Part shown: positions 42,212 to 51,978 of the stretch, piece by piece | Layout: each line of letters starts with the position of its first letter | Numbering within the stretch: the first letter of the stretch is position 1 | From: Natronosalvus sp042663485 | Lineage (GTDB): Archaea > Halobacteriota > Halobacteria > Halobacteriales > Natrialbaceae | DNA: 64,000 bases | Strand: one strand, 5' to 3' | Assembly: GCA_042663485.1 (NCBI GenBank) | Contig: JBHTAF010000003.1 | Notes under the pieces: generated by a model | Databases searched by the model: none | What the model saw: the letters and a program-made list of their open reading frames with translations, nothing else | What the model was told of the DNA's origin: nothing | Position numbers and translations under genes: made by a program

Positions 42212-44278
42212 TCAGGACTCGAGCAGCACCGACAGTCCGTCGACCACGTGCCCCTCGAGGACGGCTACGTCGAACGGTCCGACTGTCGTGGAGCCGACGA
42301 CGGCGGACAGGTTACCGTCCGGACTGGTCACACGCACTTCGTCGCTCGAGAAGTTCGTCACCCACGTATACCCTCCCCTGGCGGCGACGCGAACGCCCTC
42401 GGGTAGTCGCTCGCTCGTCTCGATTTCGGCCCGATCGAGGAGGGGTCCGATCACGGCGTCGGCCAGGTCGGCTTCGGGCCAGACGCCGCAGTAGACGACC
42501 GATCCCTCGCCCGCCGAGTTGCGCACGACGGCGGGACGGTCGGCTGCGACATCGTCGCCCCCGTACGCGAAGAGAGGCTCGGCCGCGTCGGCCTCGAGCC
42601 ACTCGGCCCACGTTCGAAACGCGTACTCGTTCCCGTCTTCGAGCGATCGAACGCGGGTCTCGAGGTGGTCGGGGAGTGACTCGTGTTGATCGACACTCGC
42701 ACCGACGAGGTCGGTGAGCGGACCCGGTTGCTGGACGGGTCGAAGCTTGTTGTACTCGTCCTTGACCCCCGTTCGCGGTCCGAATAGGAGTTCGCCGCCG
42801 CCCTCGACGTACGCGGTCAATCGGTCGGCCAGCTCGTCCGTGACGAGGTGCAGGGCAGGTGCGATCACGGCCTCGTAACTCGAGAGGTCCCTGGAGGGGT
42901 GGATCACGTCGACCTGGACGCCGCGGGCGCGGCAGGCGGTGTAGAACGCACCCAGGAGGTTCCAGTACTCGAAGTCAGGGGCGTGAGGCTGTTCGGAGAG
43001 GGCCCACAGGTCGTCGTAGTCGTGCAGGAGCGCGATGGGGGCGTCGACGTGGTCGAGCGCGGGGCGTCCCCCGACGTCTTCGCGTTCCGTTCCCGTCTCA
43101 GGCAGGTTCGCGAGTTCGTCGGCCACCGTCACGGCATCCTCGTACCCCCGGTCGGGCGACCCGTCCTGCTTTCGCAATCCGGCGTGGTACTGCTCCTGGC
43201 CCTCGAGACACCGTCGCCACCGGAAGTACAGGACGGCATCGGCGCCGTGGGCCGTCGCGTGGTGGGCCCAGAGTCGCATTGCGCCCTCACCCGGCTGTGG
43301 GCAGTGAGGCGGCCAGTTGACGTCGCCCGGTTGCTGTTCCATCACCCAGAACGGTCGGTCGAGCGCCCCACGGTAGAGGTCGTGGTCCATCCCGACCTGA
43401 TCCGGGTCGCCGGCTCGAAGCTGGTCTGGCGTCGGATCGCCCCCCGCTTCGAGGCGATCCTGGACGAACCCCGTCGGGTAGGAGTCCCACGAGACGAGGT
43501 CGAGATCCTCGCTGACCGAGTAGGCGTCGAGGGAGTCGAACCGGCCCATGAAGTTGTGGGTCACGAACCAGTCGTCGTTTCGCTCCCGGAGCAGGGTGGC
43601 GTGGAGTCGATTGTAGTCGACGACCGACTCGTTCGCGAATCGGTAGTACTCGAGGAGCCTCGAGGGGTGGTGTTCGGCGGGGGTGTGCCGCGGTGGGTCG
43701 ATCTCACCGAACGAACTGTATCGTTGGCTCCAGAACGTGTTGCCCCAGGCCTCGTTGAGCGCGTCGATCGAGTCGTACCGCTCCCGAAGCCAGTCGCGGA
43801 ACGCGTTCGCACAGTCGTCGCAGTAACACCGGACGGTGTCGTGACAGCCGAACTCGTTGTCGGTTTGCCAGCCGACGACATGGGGATCGTCCGCGAAGTG
43901 ATCGGCCAGTCTCCCGACGATGCGCTCGGTTTCCTCCCGGTAGACCGGTGAGTTGAAACAGTAGTGGCGTCGACTCCCGAAGTTTCGAACCGTTCCGTCG
44001 CGCTCTTCCTGGAGGATTTCGGGGTGGTCGTCGACGAGCCACTTCGGTGGCGTGGCCGTCGGCGTACAGAGGACGGCCTGCATGCCGTGTTCGCCGATCA
44101 ACTCGACGGCTTCCTCGAGCCAGTCGACCTCGAACTCCCCGCGGGAAGGCTCGAGGACGGCCCAGGAGAACTCCGCCATGCGGACGTACTCGAGGCCCGC
44201 GTCGGCCATCTGTGCAACGTCGGTCTCCCAGCGTTCGCTGGGCCAGTGTTCCGGAAAGTAACAGACGCCAATCGACAT
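42212..44278 (-). CDS. Beta-galactosidase, glycoside hydrolase family 42
   Basis: Encodes 688 aa. GH42 features: YFPEHWPSERWETD start, catalytic acid/base Glu142 in the TDNEFG motif, a Cys cluster (CHDTVRCYCDDC) typical of zinc-containing GH42, and the nucleophile Glu314 in FWVMEQQPG. A trimerisation/beta-rich C-terminus follows. It lacks a signal peptide, so it acts on imported galactosides. It is divergent from the alpha-galactosidase gene by 93 bases and converges on the SDR gene. Confidence 0.93.
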   Translation of the reverse strand: MSIGVCYFPEHWPSERWETDVAQMADAGLEYVRMAEFSWAVLEPSRGEFEVDWLEEAVELIGEHGMQAVLCTPTATPPKWLVDDHPEILQEERDGTVRNFGSRRHYCFNSPVYREETERIVGRLADHFADDPHVVGWQTDNEFGCHDTVRCYCDDCANAFRDWLRERYDSIDALNEAWGNTFWSQRYSSFGEIDPPRHTPAEHHPSRLLEYYRFANESVVDYNRLHATLLRERNDDWFVTHNFMGRFDSLDAYSVSEDLDLVSWDSYPTGFVQDRLEAGGDPTPDQLRAGDPDQVGMDHDLYRGALDRPFWVMEQQPGDVNWPPHCPQPGEGAMRLWAHHATAHGADAVLYFRWRRCLEGQEQYHAGLRKQDGSPDRGYEDAVTVADELANLPETGTEREDVGGRPALDHVDAPIALLHDYDDLWALSEQPHAPDFEYWNLLGAFYTACRARGVQVDVIHPSRDLSSYEAVIAPALHLVTDELADRLTAYVEGGGELLFGPRTGVKDEYNKLRPVQQPGPLTDLVGASVDQHESLPDHLETRVRSLEDGNEYAFRTWAEWLEADAAEPLFAYGGDDVAADRPAVVRNSAGEGSVVYCGVWPEADLADAVIGPLLDRAEIETSERLPEGVRVAARGGYTWVTNFSSDEVRVTSPDGNLSAVVGSTTVGPFDVAVLEGHVVDGLSVLLES

Positions 44279-44371
44279 AGCAAACCGTCACACGGGAGCA
44301 ACCTAAACGTTCTCAAAGCGGCCGCTTTGACCACGCCGAACCAGGCGTCGAATCCGACGATTTCTGCAGCA

Positions 44372-46321
44372 ATGGCTGGCTATTTGGACCGTCCGTTCGT
44401 CCGCTACCATATGGACGAGTGCGCCGCCGGCGAGACGACGCTTCGATACGACTTCGACGACAGAACGCTGGCAGTAGCGGACGGCGCGAGGAGACTCCTG
44501 CGCGCTGACCTCGAGGTCCTCGCCGAATCGGGCCGTGTAGTCGACCTCCCGATTCACGCCCGTCTCGAGGAACGAGCCGATGGCGTCGCCTTCTCGGTCG
44601 CGGTCGAGAACGACGGCGGTGAACCGGTCACGCTCGAGTCGGTGGTCCTCGAGTGCGAGGTGGACGGATTCGGTCCAGAAAGTCGCATCTACGAGCACGG
44701 TTACCAGTCGTGGTCCCCGACGGCGACGCTTTCCGTGGGGGAACGGTTCCCCGACGAAACGCCCGATAACGCACCGATGATGCTCGACCTCGAGGCGCCG
44801 ACGGACCGCCGTACCAGCAACTACCTGACGGGGTTCGTCGCCGAAGAGAGAACGCTGACGATGGGGTACCTCGACCACGATCGCTACTGCACCCGGTTCG
44901 ATATCGTCGACGACGCGGACGGGGTCCACCGGGTCCAGGCAGTGTGTCCGTTCGAAGGAAGGACGATCGAACCGGGCGAGACGCTCGACGTGCCGACGCT
45001 CTGGATCGACGCGAACCGGGACCTCGAGGACGCCCTTCCCGCACTGGCCGACCTCGTCGGAGCCGAGATGAACGCACGCGTCCCCGAACAGGTCCCGACG
45101 GGCTGGTGTTCCTGGTATCACTATTTCACAGACGTCACTGAGGACGACGTGCGTGAGAACCTCGCAGAACTCCAGGAATGGGGAATCCCGGTCGACCTCG
45201 TCCAGCTGGACGACGGCTACATGAACGCCTTCGGCGACTGGCGGACCATCGACGACGACTTTTCGGACATGAGCGCCCTCGCCGAGGACATCGACGGGGC
45301 GGGATACACGCCGGGGCTGTGGCTGGCCCCGTTCTACGCCGAGGCGGGGTCGAACCTGTTCTCGGACCATCCCGAGTGGTTCGTCACCGACCCCGACACC
45401 GGCGACCCCGTCGACGGCGGGTTCCGTGCCGGGGATCGACTCTACGGGCTCGATACGACACACCCCGAGGTCCAGTCGTGGCTCCGAGAGACGTTCGAGA
45501 CGGTCGTCGACGACTGGGGCTTTCGGTACCTCAAACTCGACTTCCTCTTCGCCGCGGCTCTCCCTGGTGATCGCTACGACGACGAAGCCACCCGCTTCGA
45601 AGCCTACCGGCAAGGTCTCGAGATCATCGACGAGACGGTCGGGCGAGACGTCTTCGTTCTCGGCTGTGGTGCTCCCTTAGCCCCCAGCGTCGGACTCGTC
45701 GACGCCATGCGAATCGGTCCCGACACGGACCCGGTCTGGGAAACTGAGGGTGAGTCAGCGAGTCAACCCGCGCTCAAGAACGCCGTCAGAAATACACTCA
45801 CGCGCCAGTTCCTCCACCGGCGCTGGTGGCTCAACGACCCCGACTGCCAGCTCGTCAGGGAAACCAGCGAATTGACGACCGCCGAACGCGAGGCGTTCGC
45901 CGCGCTCGTCGCGACGAGCGGAGGTGTCAACGTCTTCTCCGACCGTATCGCCGAAATCGATTCCGCAGGCAGGCGGCTACTCGAGCGATCGCTGCCACCC
46001 GCCGAGCGTGGCATCGTCGAGGGAGTCGCGGAAAACGAGTTCCCGGACCGCGTCGTCTGTGAGCGACCCGGCGACGGTGCAACCACGGTCGCGTGTTTCA
46101 ACTGGGCCGACGAACCGCAGACCGTTACGTTTGACCCCCGGCGCTACGCCGACGAACCGGTCACCATCTGGGACGGTCTCGATGGCTGTGAGATCGAAGC
46201 GTCCGAGCGAATCGAACGGACGCTCCCCGCCCACGGCGTCGCCCTCTACACAGTCGTCGAATCCGATACCGAGGAAACGATCGTCGGGAGGGCGGATACG
46301 CTCACGGGCGGTCCCGTTTGA
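44372..46321 (+). CDS. Alpha-galactosidase, GH36/clan-D type
   Basis: Encodes 649 aa from ATG 44372. The N-terminal beta-sandwich is followed by a catalytic barrel with PTGWCSWYHYFTDVT, VQLDDGYMNAFGDW, nucleophile Asp390 in LKLDFLFA, and acid/base Asp451 in RIGPDTDPVW. It has no signal peptide. A longer in-frame open frame upstream is antisense to the GH42 gene. It should release terminal alpha-galactose from imported oligosaccharides or glycosides. Confidence 0.88.
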   Translation: MAGYLDRPFVRYHMDECAAGETTLRYDFDDRTLAVADGARRLLRADLEVLAESGRVVDLPIHARLEERADGVAFSVAVENDGGEPVTLESVVLECEVDGFGPESRIYEHGYQSWSPTATLSVGERFPDETPDNAPMMLDLEAPTDRRTSNYLTGFVAEERTLTMGYLDHDRYCTRFDIVDDADGVHRVQAVCPFEGRTIEPGETLDVPTLWIDANRDLEDALPALADLVGAEMNARVPEQVPTGWCSWYHYFTDVTEDDVRENLAELQEWGIPVDLVQLDDGYMNAFGDWRTIDDDFSDMSALAEDIDGAGYTPGLWLAPFYAEAGSNLFSDHPEWFVTDPDTGDPVDGGFRAGDRLYGLDTTHPEVQSWLRETFETVVDDWGFRYLKLDFLFAAALPGDRYDDEATRFEAYRQGLEIIDETVGRDVFVLGCGAPLAPSVGLVDAMRIGPDTDPVWETEGESASQPALKNAVRNTLTRQFLHRRWWLNDPDCQLVRETSELTTAEREAFAALVATSGGVNVFSDRIAEIDSAGRRLLERSLPPAERGIVEGVAENEFPDRVVCERPGDGATTVACFNWADEPQTVTFDPRRYADEPVTIWDGLDGCEIEASERIERTLPAHGVALYTVVESDTEETIVGRADTLTGGPV

Positions 46322-46451
46322 GTCGACGCTCGATAAGCCTGCATTCGAGATGGCGACAGGGGTCCGCAGTCGCTCGACGGTCACAGGAATACGAGAATGT
46401 ATAGTCGAGTAATCGCTATTCGTGCTCGAATTGACTAGCCCCGGACGACGG

Positions 46452-46850
46452 TCAGGCGTCCCGTTCACTGCACAGCAAGACAGACCGGTTCGTGTTGAGG
46501 AACACGCCCTGGGCCACGCTGCCGAACAGCGCCTTTCCGGCCGGCGACCGTTTTCGACCGGCGATCGTAATGACGTCAGCGTTGTGTTCGTCGGCGGCGT
46601 CGAGAATTTCGTCGACGGGATCCCCACTTCGGCCTTCGACGCCGACGTCGAACCCGGCGTTCTCGAGCACCGCCTTCGCTCGACGGACGGCACCGAGCTG
46701 TGTGACGGACGCCCCTTCGGGGTTATTGGTGAAGATGTGGACGACTCTGACTCGGGTCGACGCCGACTCGAGTTCGAGTTCGACGATGGACTCTGCCTGT
46801 GCGACCGCCCTGTCTTCGTCTCGATCGACTGCCAGCAGGATCGTGGACAT
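46452..46850 (-). CDS. Universal stress protein (UspA family)
   Basis: Encodes 132 aa. It starts MSTILLAVDRDEDRAVAQAESIVEL, continues with VRVVHIFTN and ADVITIAGRKRSPAGKALFGSVAQGVFLNTNRSVLLC. The latter is the UspA ATP-binding region, although the G-2x-G-9x-G-S/T pattern is modified by an added Lys-Arg. The function is usually stress-related. It converges on the alpha-galactosidase gene. Confidence 0.85.
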   Translation of the reverse strand: MSTILLAVDRDEDRAVAQAESIVELELESASTRVRVVHIFTNNPEGASVTQLGAVRRAKAVLENAGFDVGVEGRSGDPVDEILDAADEHNADVITIAGRKRSPAGKALFGSVAQGVFLNTNRSVLLCSERDA

Positions 46851-48777
46851 AGGTAGACAGTCTCGATCCGGTGACTAATAGGTACGGACGAACGAGACCA
46901 GTCCCGGAGACGAAAATTCGTGATCCGAACGAAACGCACTCGAGAGCTGACTCCGACTTCTCCGGTGGCCACGGCGTCCGGCGATATTCAGTCGATGCTC
47001 GAGTTCTCGCCAGTCTCCTCAGCGGTAGCGATTCTCTATATCATTATTTGGTTTATGTGTCGTGCGCCAGGCCTCGGCCAGACAGGATTTAGTAACAAAT
47101 AATTGAGATGGTTTCGCAATTCCCACCAACTCAACCCAGTTTCGTCCAGGCAGGAGAACCCAGGGCAACCGAACGACGGTGTATTCCCAGCCCAGCACTG
47201 CGTGACTGAGACGGTAAATTTCCCGAAGGCTCAGAGCGAGCAGCGATCGGATATCAGATGCCGACGATACGGCCTCGTTTCCATCGATAGCCACGATCAC
47301 CGCCCAGATGGACATCGATCACTCTCGCCACCCGCTCCGAAGCCACCTCAAGGCGACGGACGCATCGGATACGACGATATCGTCCATAGCTATCGATTCC
47401 CTGTAACGATTCATACACTAATCACCGGACGTATCGGTGATCAGGTCTGCAATGGCGTGCAGCGGCTACTGGAGACGCAATACACCTCTGGAACCAAACT
47501 GGGAAAGGGCCGTCAGCAGAGATAGAACCCCCTCACGGGCCACGTAAGCGGTTCTCTGACCCAGGAGAGACGCTCCGAGACACCGGGCAGGGAACGCCTC
47601 ACTCGTGTACTGACGTCCACACGCGCTGGTCGTATCACAGTCAGATTCGCCTGGCTCGAGTCGAACTGGTCCAGTGAAAGGAATCCTTTCGGTACCCAGA
47701 CTGCGTACTTCCACCAGCCAAACGACCAGTTCTGGACGCAAATGGTCACTCCTCGAGCCACTCCGTTGCAGTGGAGAGTGAGCGTGGCGGTGTACGAGTG
47801 TCGAGAAAAGAGCTGCACGACAGGCCACTATTGGCAGAGAGATGATGGGGTTTGTCGACATCACGCGGAGAATCTCCGTCTCAGAGGGCCACTTTTCTCG
47901 CCCCAGCCAAACGAGAGGTCCTCGACGTCGCTCGGACGTGGCCAGTGCTGCCTGGGTGTCGTAATCGGCTCCAGACGATGCTACCCGTAGAGCGAACGTT
48001 CCCTTCGGCCTCCGCCAACCCCGACGAACCCCCTTTCGATGGGCCTCGGCCGGGTCTTCGCCCTGCAGAATTGGCCAGTTTCGATCCGGGCCTGTCCGAA
48101 GGCAGCGTCTCAGTTGGGATACGCAATTCGAATCCGTAGTTTCCTTCTCCTCTCGACGCGTGAGTCCGCTTGGCGGATGGACATTGTCCTCACGATAGCG
48201 GATCGATATGTGTTCGGCGGCCAGTTAACGCCATAGTCTTGAGCCGTAATCGCTACTCAGGCAGCCCTCGCGCAAGCGAATCGTCCCGTTTCGGTCGTTG
48301 ACACAGAGATGGACACGTCGAGACTCCATAGGAACGCGTTCATCGGCGCTTCTCAGGTCCCGTCTGAACGATTTTAGACCATCTTTCGAACACTCAGCTG
48401 GAGGGGTCTTCGCAACTGATCTCCGTCAGTTCGGTAATCGTCACACTAACTATCAGAAACCGGTGAAGTCAAGCTCCGGATGACTAGCGATTCGGGACGC
48501 AACCGACAGTGACATGAAAGAGAAGTGTCCCCAGTTCAGTTTCGGTACACGCAACACCCCAGGCCATTCCTCGAATGCAACGGCAATCAGTTAAATTCTA
48601 ATCTTGATTCACATACCTATTTTTGCTAATGTCTAATCCCAACTCACAGCATACCGTATTTGCAAATATAGAATTGCATACTTATACTGGCGTATGATTC
48701 AGGTATTCTCTTTCAGATAAGGGCTCTTATCTCGAATAACAGCTAGATTGATTATCCTCGAGTACGGACGGTCGTCT
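46851..48777. other. 1.9-kb region with no convincing gene
   Basis: Open frames here are short, lack recognisable motifs and do not show the GC-rich codon bias of the neighbours; translations contain many Cys, Trp and Ser residues atypical of haloarchaeal proteins. Two dyads are visible: GACGATATCGTC (47373-47384), and ATCACCG-gacgtat-CGGTGAT (47421-47441). From about 48590 to 48777 the DNA is AT-rich and contains promoter-like elements for the next gene. It may be decayed foreign DNA next to the recombinase gene. Confidence 0.6.
48716..48731 (+). promoter_or_regulatory. GATAAG/CTTATC inverted repeat upstream of the DUF5805-like gene
   Basis: GATAAG-ggct-CTTATC has perfect 6-bp arms, 46 bases before ATG 48778. 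A TATA-like ACTTATACT element lies at about 48677, further upstream. Possible autoregulatory operator. Confidence 0.4.
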
Positions 48778-49170
48778 ATGAGTGACGATCCGGCTTCCGA
48801 GACCGTCGTCGTCAGAACCTACGTCCCCAGATACCAGAAAGAGAACTGGGCCGACCACGCCGACGAGCTCGACATGAGCCAGAGCGAGTATGTAAGATGT
48901 ATGGTGCAATCCGGTCGAAAGGGGTTCGAATCGCCAACAGAGCAACCCCGTTCTCCGGACGTCACCCCTGGGGGTAGCGGCCTCGAAACACAGGTCCTCG
49001 AGTTACTTCATTCCGGGACGCATTCGTGGGAAGAATTGCTCGAGGCGGTGAGCGACGACATCGAGTCCCAGCTCGACGAAACGCTCGAGCGTCTCCAGGC
49101 GACCAACCGGGTTCGATACAGCGGTCGCCACGGCGGATACACCCTGAGCGGTGATATCGATGGCAACTGA
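48778..49170 (+). CDS. DUF5805-like protein with RHH-type N-terminus and winged-helix-like C-terminus
   Basis: Encodes 130 aa from ATG 48778. The N-terminus (TVVVRTYVPRYQKENWADHADELDMSQSEYVRCMVQSGRKGF) has a ribbon-helix-helix look. The C-terminal part (GLETQVLELLHSGTHSWEELLEAV...LQATNRVRYSGRHGGYTL) resembles a winged helix. Such genes commonly accompany a XerC/D-like recombinase in haloarchaea (recalled). The end overlaps the recombinase start by 11 bases, so the two are translationally linked. Probably a DNA-binding partner or regulator of the recombinase. Confidence 0.82.
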   Translation: MSDDPASETVVVRTYVPRYQKENWADHADELDMSQSEYVRCMVQSGRKGFESPTEQPRSPDVTPGGSGLETQVLELLHSGTHSWEELLEAVSDDIESQLDETLERLQATNRVRYSGRHGGYTLSGDIDGN

Positions 49171-50200
49171 CCGAGCGAGCGAACCAGCCACGATCGAGGA
49201 ACCAGTTTCTTACTTCCTCGAGGAGCAGCGCTATCACGGCAAGAGCGAGCGGACGGTCGAGGCCTACGAGCGCGTTCTCGGACAGTTCGAGGCGTTCGTC
49301 GAGGACGAGAGCGGCGTCTCGCCCGCGAACGCGACCCGCCGGGAGTGTATGGCCTGGGTGCACTCCCTGCGCGGCCGCCTCGAGCCGAGTACGATCGCCA
49401 CCTACGCCTCCTACGTCCACCGGTTTTACGACTACATGACCCGCGTCGAGGCCTTCGAGGGGAATCCGATGTCGCTGGTCGTCGAGGAGATGAACGAATC
49501 GATCGACACGAACCCGACCAGACGTGAGATCTCTATCCCCGAAATGCGGTCGTTCGTCGGAGACCTCGCTCATCCCCTCGAGCGGGCCGTGATCGTCACC
49601 CTCCTCAAGACGGGAATGCGTGTCGGCGAACTCTGTAACCTGGATCTACGCGATCTCCACACCGATTTCGATGCAGTCGATCTCGAGTGGACGCTGCGAG
49701 TCCAACTCGAGGCTCGTCCCGATTCGCTGTACGTCGATGAGAAGCCGGTTCGCGGTGCGGTCGCCAACGGAGAGGAGCGGACGGCGTCGAACAAGCGCAA
49801 GCGGGGGACCGTTATCCCGGTCGATTCGGAGCTACAGGCGGTTCTCGCCGAGTGGCTAGCGATTCGACCCGACGCGCAGTCGACGGCCGAACCACTCTTC
49901 CTCGACACAGGCGATAGTTGGGGACGGCGCCTCGAGCCCTCGGACGTGCGCTATATCGTCGAGGAACGTGCTCGAGCGCGGGGCTGGTATCGAACGGGCG
50001 GCGGTGCGAGCGAGAACGTGACGCCCCACTACTTCCGGCACTTTTTCACGACCCATCTTCGTGACCGAACGGGTGATCGCGGGGTCGTCAAGTACCTGCG
50101 GGGGGACGTCGCGAGCGACGTCATCGACACGTACACCCACGACTGGGGGGATCAGGTTCGAACGGTGTACGAAGCGAACATCTACTCGCTGGGGGTCTGA
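49160..50200 (+). CDS. Tyrosine recombinase/integrase (XerC/D-like)
   Basis: Encodes 346 aa from ATG 49160. The N-terminal SAM-like core-binding domain (VSYFLEEQRYHGKSERTVEAYERVLGQFEAF) is followed by a catalytic domain with Arg in TGMRVGELCNL, HYFRHFFTTHLRD (HxxR) and the tyrosine region VIDTYTHDWGDQVRTVYEA. The overall order is that of Xer-type recombinases. It has no attached phage genes in the window. It may be a chromosomal dimer-resolution enzyme or a locus-specific recombinase. Confidence 0.88.
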   Translation: MATDRASEPATIEEPVSYFLEEQRYHGKSERTVEAYERVLGQFEAFVEDESGVSPANATRRECMAWVHSLRGRLEPSTIATYASYVHRFYDYMTRVEAFEGNPMSLVVEEMNESIDTNPTRREISIPEMRSFVGDLAHPLERAVIVTLLKTGMRVGELCNLDLRDLHTDFDAVDLEWTLRVQLEARPDSLYVDEKPVRGAVANGEERTASNKRKRGTVIPVDSELQAVLAEWLAIRPDAQSTAEPLFLDTGDSWGRRLEPSDVRYIVEERARARGWYRTGGGASENVTPHYFRHFFTTHLRDRTGDRGVVKYLRGDVASDVIDTYTHDWGDQVRTVYEANIYSLGV

Positions 50201-50322
50201 ACGAGCGATTTTCGGAGTTTCGAGTTATGAATCGAACCATAGCTGTTGGATTATTGTCTATACTGCCCGACCCACGACAGACAGATAAATCGTATCCTGC
50301 TATATCGAACTCGGGCCGAATT

Positions 50323-51708
50323 TTACCGTTCGGTGACCCCCCGTTCCACGACGAGGGCCCGAAGATCGTTGACGTTCGTTCCGGTCGCTCCCGTCCGAAT
50401 CAGCGCGTTCGTCGCCTCGAGCGCCGGATAGGCGTCGTTTCGGTCGAGCGCTCGTCGCGCTTTCAGCGGATCGAGTGGTCCGTCGCGGGAGACGGTTCGC
50501 TGGTCGGCGATGGCTCCCGCCGCGTCCGTCGCACCATCGATGCCGTCGGTGTCGACGCTGGCGACGACCGCCGGGACCGCGAGTTCGAGCGCCCCACCGA
50601 GGACGAACTCCTGGTTCGGGCCGCCTCGTCCGTGGTTGTCTGCGAGCGTGACAGTGGTTTCCCCGCCCGAGAGGACGACGGCCGGTGGCTCGACCGGCGT
50701 CCCCGTGCGGGCGATTTCCTCGGCAATGGCGACCTGCGTTTTCGCGGCCTCGCGTGCTTCGCCCCGTACGGACGAGGAGAGTACGAGCGGCGCGTAGCCG
50801 CGGTCGACGGCGACCTCGCGCCCTGCCTCGAGTGCCGTGTTCGCATTGGCGACGACGTGGCAGTCGACGTCGTCGAACGCCGGATCGTCGTCGGTCGGCG
50901 TCTCTCGTTCGTTGCCGTCTGTCCCGCGTCGGAGGTGCTCGAGGATCGACTCCGGAGCGTCGATTCCGTAACGCTCGAGCCCGTCGAGTGCGTCCGCGAA
51001 GGTCGTCGAGTCGGGCGAGAGCGGCCCGCTGGCGATCACGCTCGGGTCGTCTCCGGCGACGTCGCTGACGAGCAACCCAACGACGGTCGCGGGAGCTGCG
51101 GCGCGGGCGAGGTTCCCGCCCTTGAGCCTCGAGAGGTGTTTCCGGACGGCGTTGATCTCGTCGATGGACGCACCGCTCGCGAGCAGTGCCTCGGTGGTCT
51201 TCCGGAGATCCTCGAGCGAGAGACCGTTCGCCGGGGCCGGAAGGAGAGCGCTCCCGCCACCGGTGAGACAGCCAAGGACGAGGTCGTCCGGACCGGCGTC
51301 GACGGCCCGTTCGAGGACCGCGTTCGCCCCCTCGAGACCGCGTTCGGAGGGGACGGGGTGATCGCCGGGTAGCACGCCGATCCGGTCGGTTTCGACGGGG
51401 TCGTCGGTGACCACGACGCCGCCGTCGATTCGATCCCCTAGCAAAGCCTCGAGGGCCGCGGCCACGTGTCCCGCCGCGTTTCCGCCGCCGAGAACGACGA
51501 CGTCGTCGAACGCCTCGAGGTCGTAGGTCCTCGAGGGACCGGTGACAGGACTGACGGTGAGGTGCTCGTCGTCGAGTGCGAGTGCGTCGAATACGACCCG
51601 TCGCGGGTGGGCCGCGTCGATACCCGCGACCAGACAGTCCAGGGCGACCGCTCGCGGTTCGCTCGAGGCGAGCGCGTCGTAGTCCTCGATGGAAACGTGC
51701 GGGTTCAT
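50323..51708 (-). CDS. Glycerate 2-kinase (MOFRL family)
   Basis: Encodes 461 aa from ATG 51708 (MNPHVSIEDYDALASS). Features: VVVLGGGNAAGHVAAALEALLG, GCLTGGGSALLPAPA, INAVRKHLSRLKGGNLARAA, VSDVAGDDPSVIASGPL and a MOFRL domain with LSGGETTVTLADNHGRGGPNQEFVL and VDTDGIDGATDAAGA. It phosphorylates glycerate to 2-phosphoglycerate. Upstream in-frame sequence (51711-51770) is a 30-bp direct repeat and is excluded. A role downstream of galactose or glycerol oxidation is possible. Confidence 0.92.
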   Translation of the reverse strand: MNPHVSIEDYDALASSEPRAVALDCLVAGIDAAHPRRVVFDALALDDEHLTVSPVTGPSRTYDLEAFDDVVVLGGGNAAGHVAAALEALLGDRIDGGVVVTDDPVETDRIGVLPGDHPVPSERGLEGANAVLERAVDAGPDDLVLGCLTGGGSALLPAPANGLSLEDLRKTTEALLASGASIDEINAVRKHLSRLKGGNLARAAAPATVVGLLVSDVAGDDPSVIASGPLSPDSTTFADALDGLERYGIDAPESILEHLRRGTDGNERETPTDDDPAFDDVDCHVVANANTALEAGREVAVDRGYAPLVLSSSVRGEAREAAKTQVAIAEEIARTGTPVEPPAVVLSGGETTVTLADNHGRGGPNQEFVLGGALELAVPAVVASVDTDGIDGATDAAGAIADQRTVSRDGPLDPLKARRALDRNDAYPALEATNALIRTGATGTNVNDLRALVVERGVTER

Positions 51709-51710
51709 CC

Positions 51711-51770
51711 CGAAACCTGTCTCTCGAGTCGTTGTCGCAACGAAACCTGTCTCTCGAGTTGCCGTCGCGA
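51711..51770. repeat. Tandem 30-bp direct repeat before the glycerate kinase gene
   Basis: Two head-to-tail 30-base units, 51711-51740 and 51741-51770, share the first 18 bases CGAAACCTGTCTCTCGAG and differ at a few positions after. They lie directly upstream of the chosen start codon of the minus-strand gene, so they may form a regulatory element in the leader or promoter. Confidence 0.6.
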
Positions 51771-51978
51771 ATCGGTCGTCGTGTGTCCGTGCATACGGGA
51801 CGTGTTCGACACACTCGCCTAAAGTGTTGAACGTCGAACCACCGTCGTACACCGTTCTACTTGCGAACGCGCGTACTCCCTCGAATTCTCCCCTGAGTTG
51901 ATGCTATACTATCTATAGCTAATAGGGCTGAACTCGGCTGATCAGCGGGTCAGCGTACGTGTCGCCGTCGGAACCAGC

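Noticed and set aside
43964..44371. Upstream extension of the alpha-galactosidase frame
   Set aside because: Antisense to the GH42 beta-galactosidase; the family domain begins after ATG 44372.
47019..47315. 98-aa minus-strand open frame in the gene-poor region
   Set aside because: No motif, atypical composition and no ribosome binding site or promoter that I can see.
47513..48139. Short overlapping open frames (101 aa minus, 95 aa plus)
   Set aside because: Mutually overlapping, no recognisable family, and lacking haloarchaeal codon bias.
48915..48935. tRNA-like T-arm GGGGTTCGAATCGCC
   Set aside because: Inside the DUF5805-like coding frame; no matching acceptor or anticodon stems.
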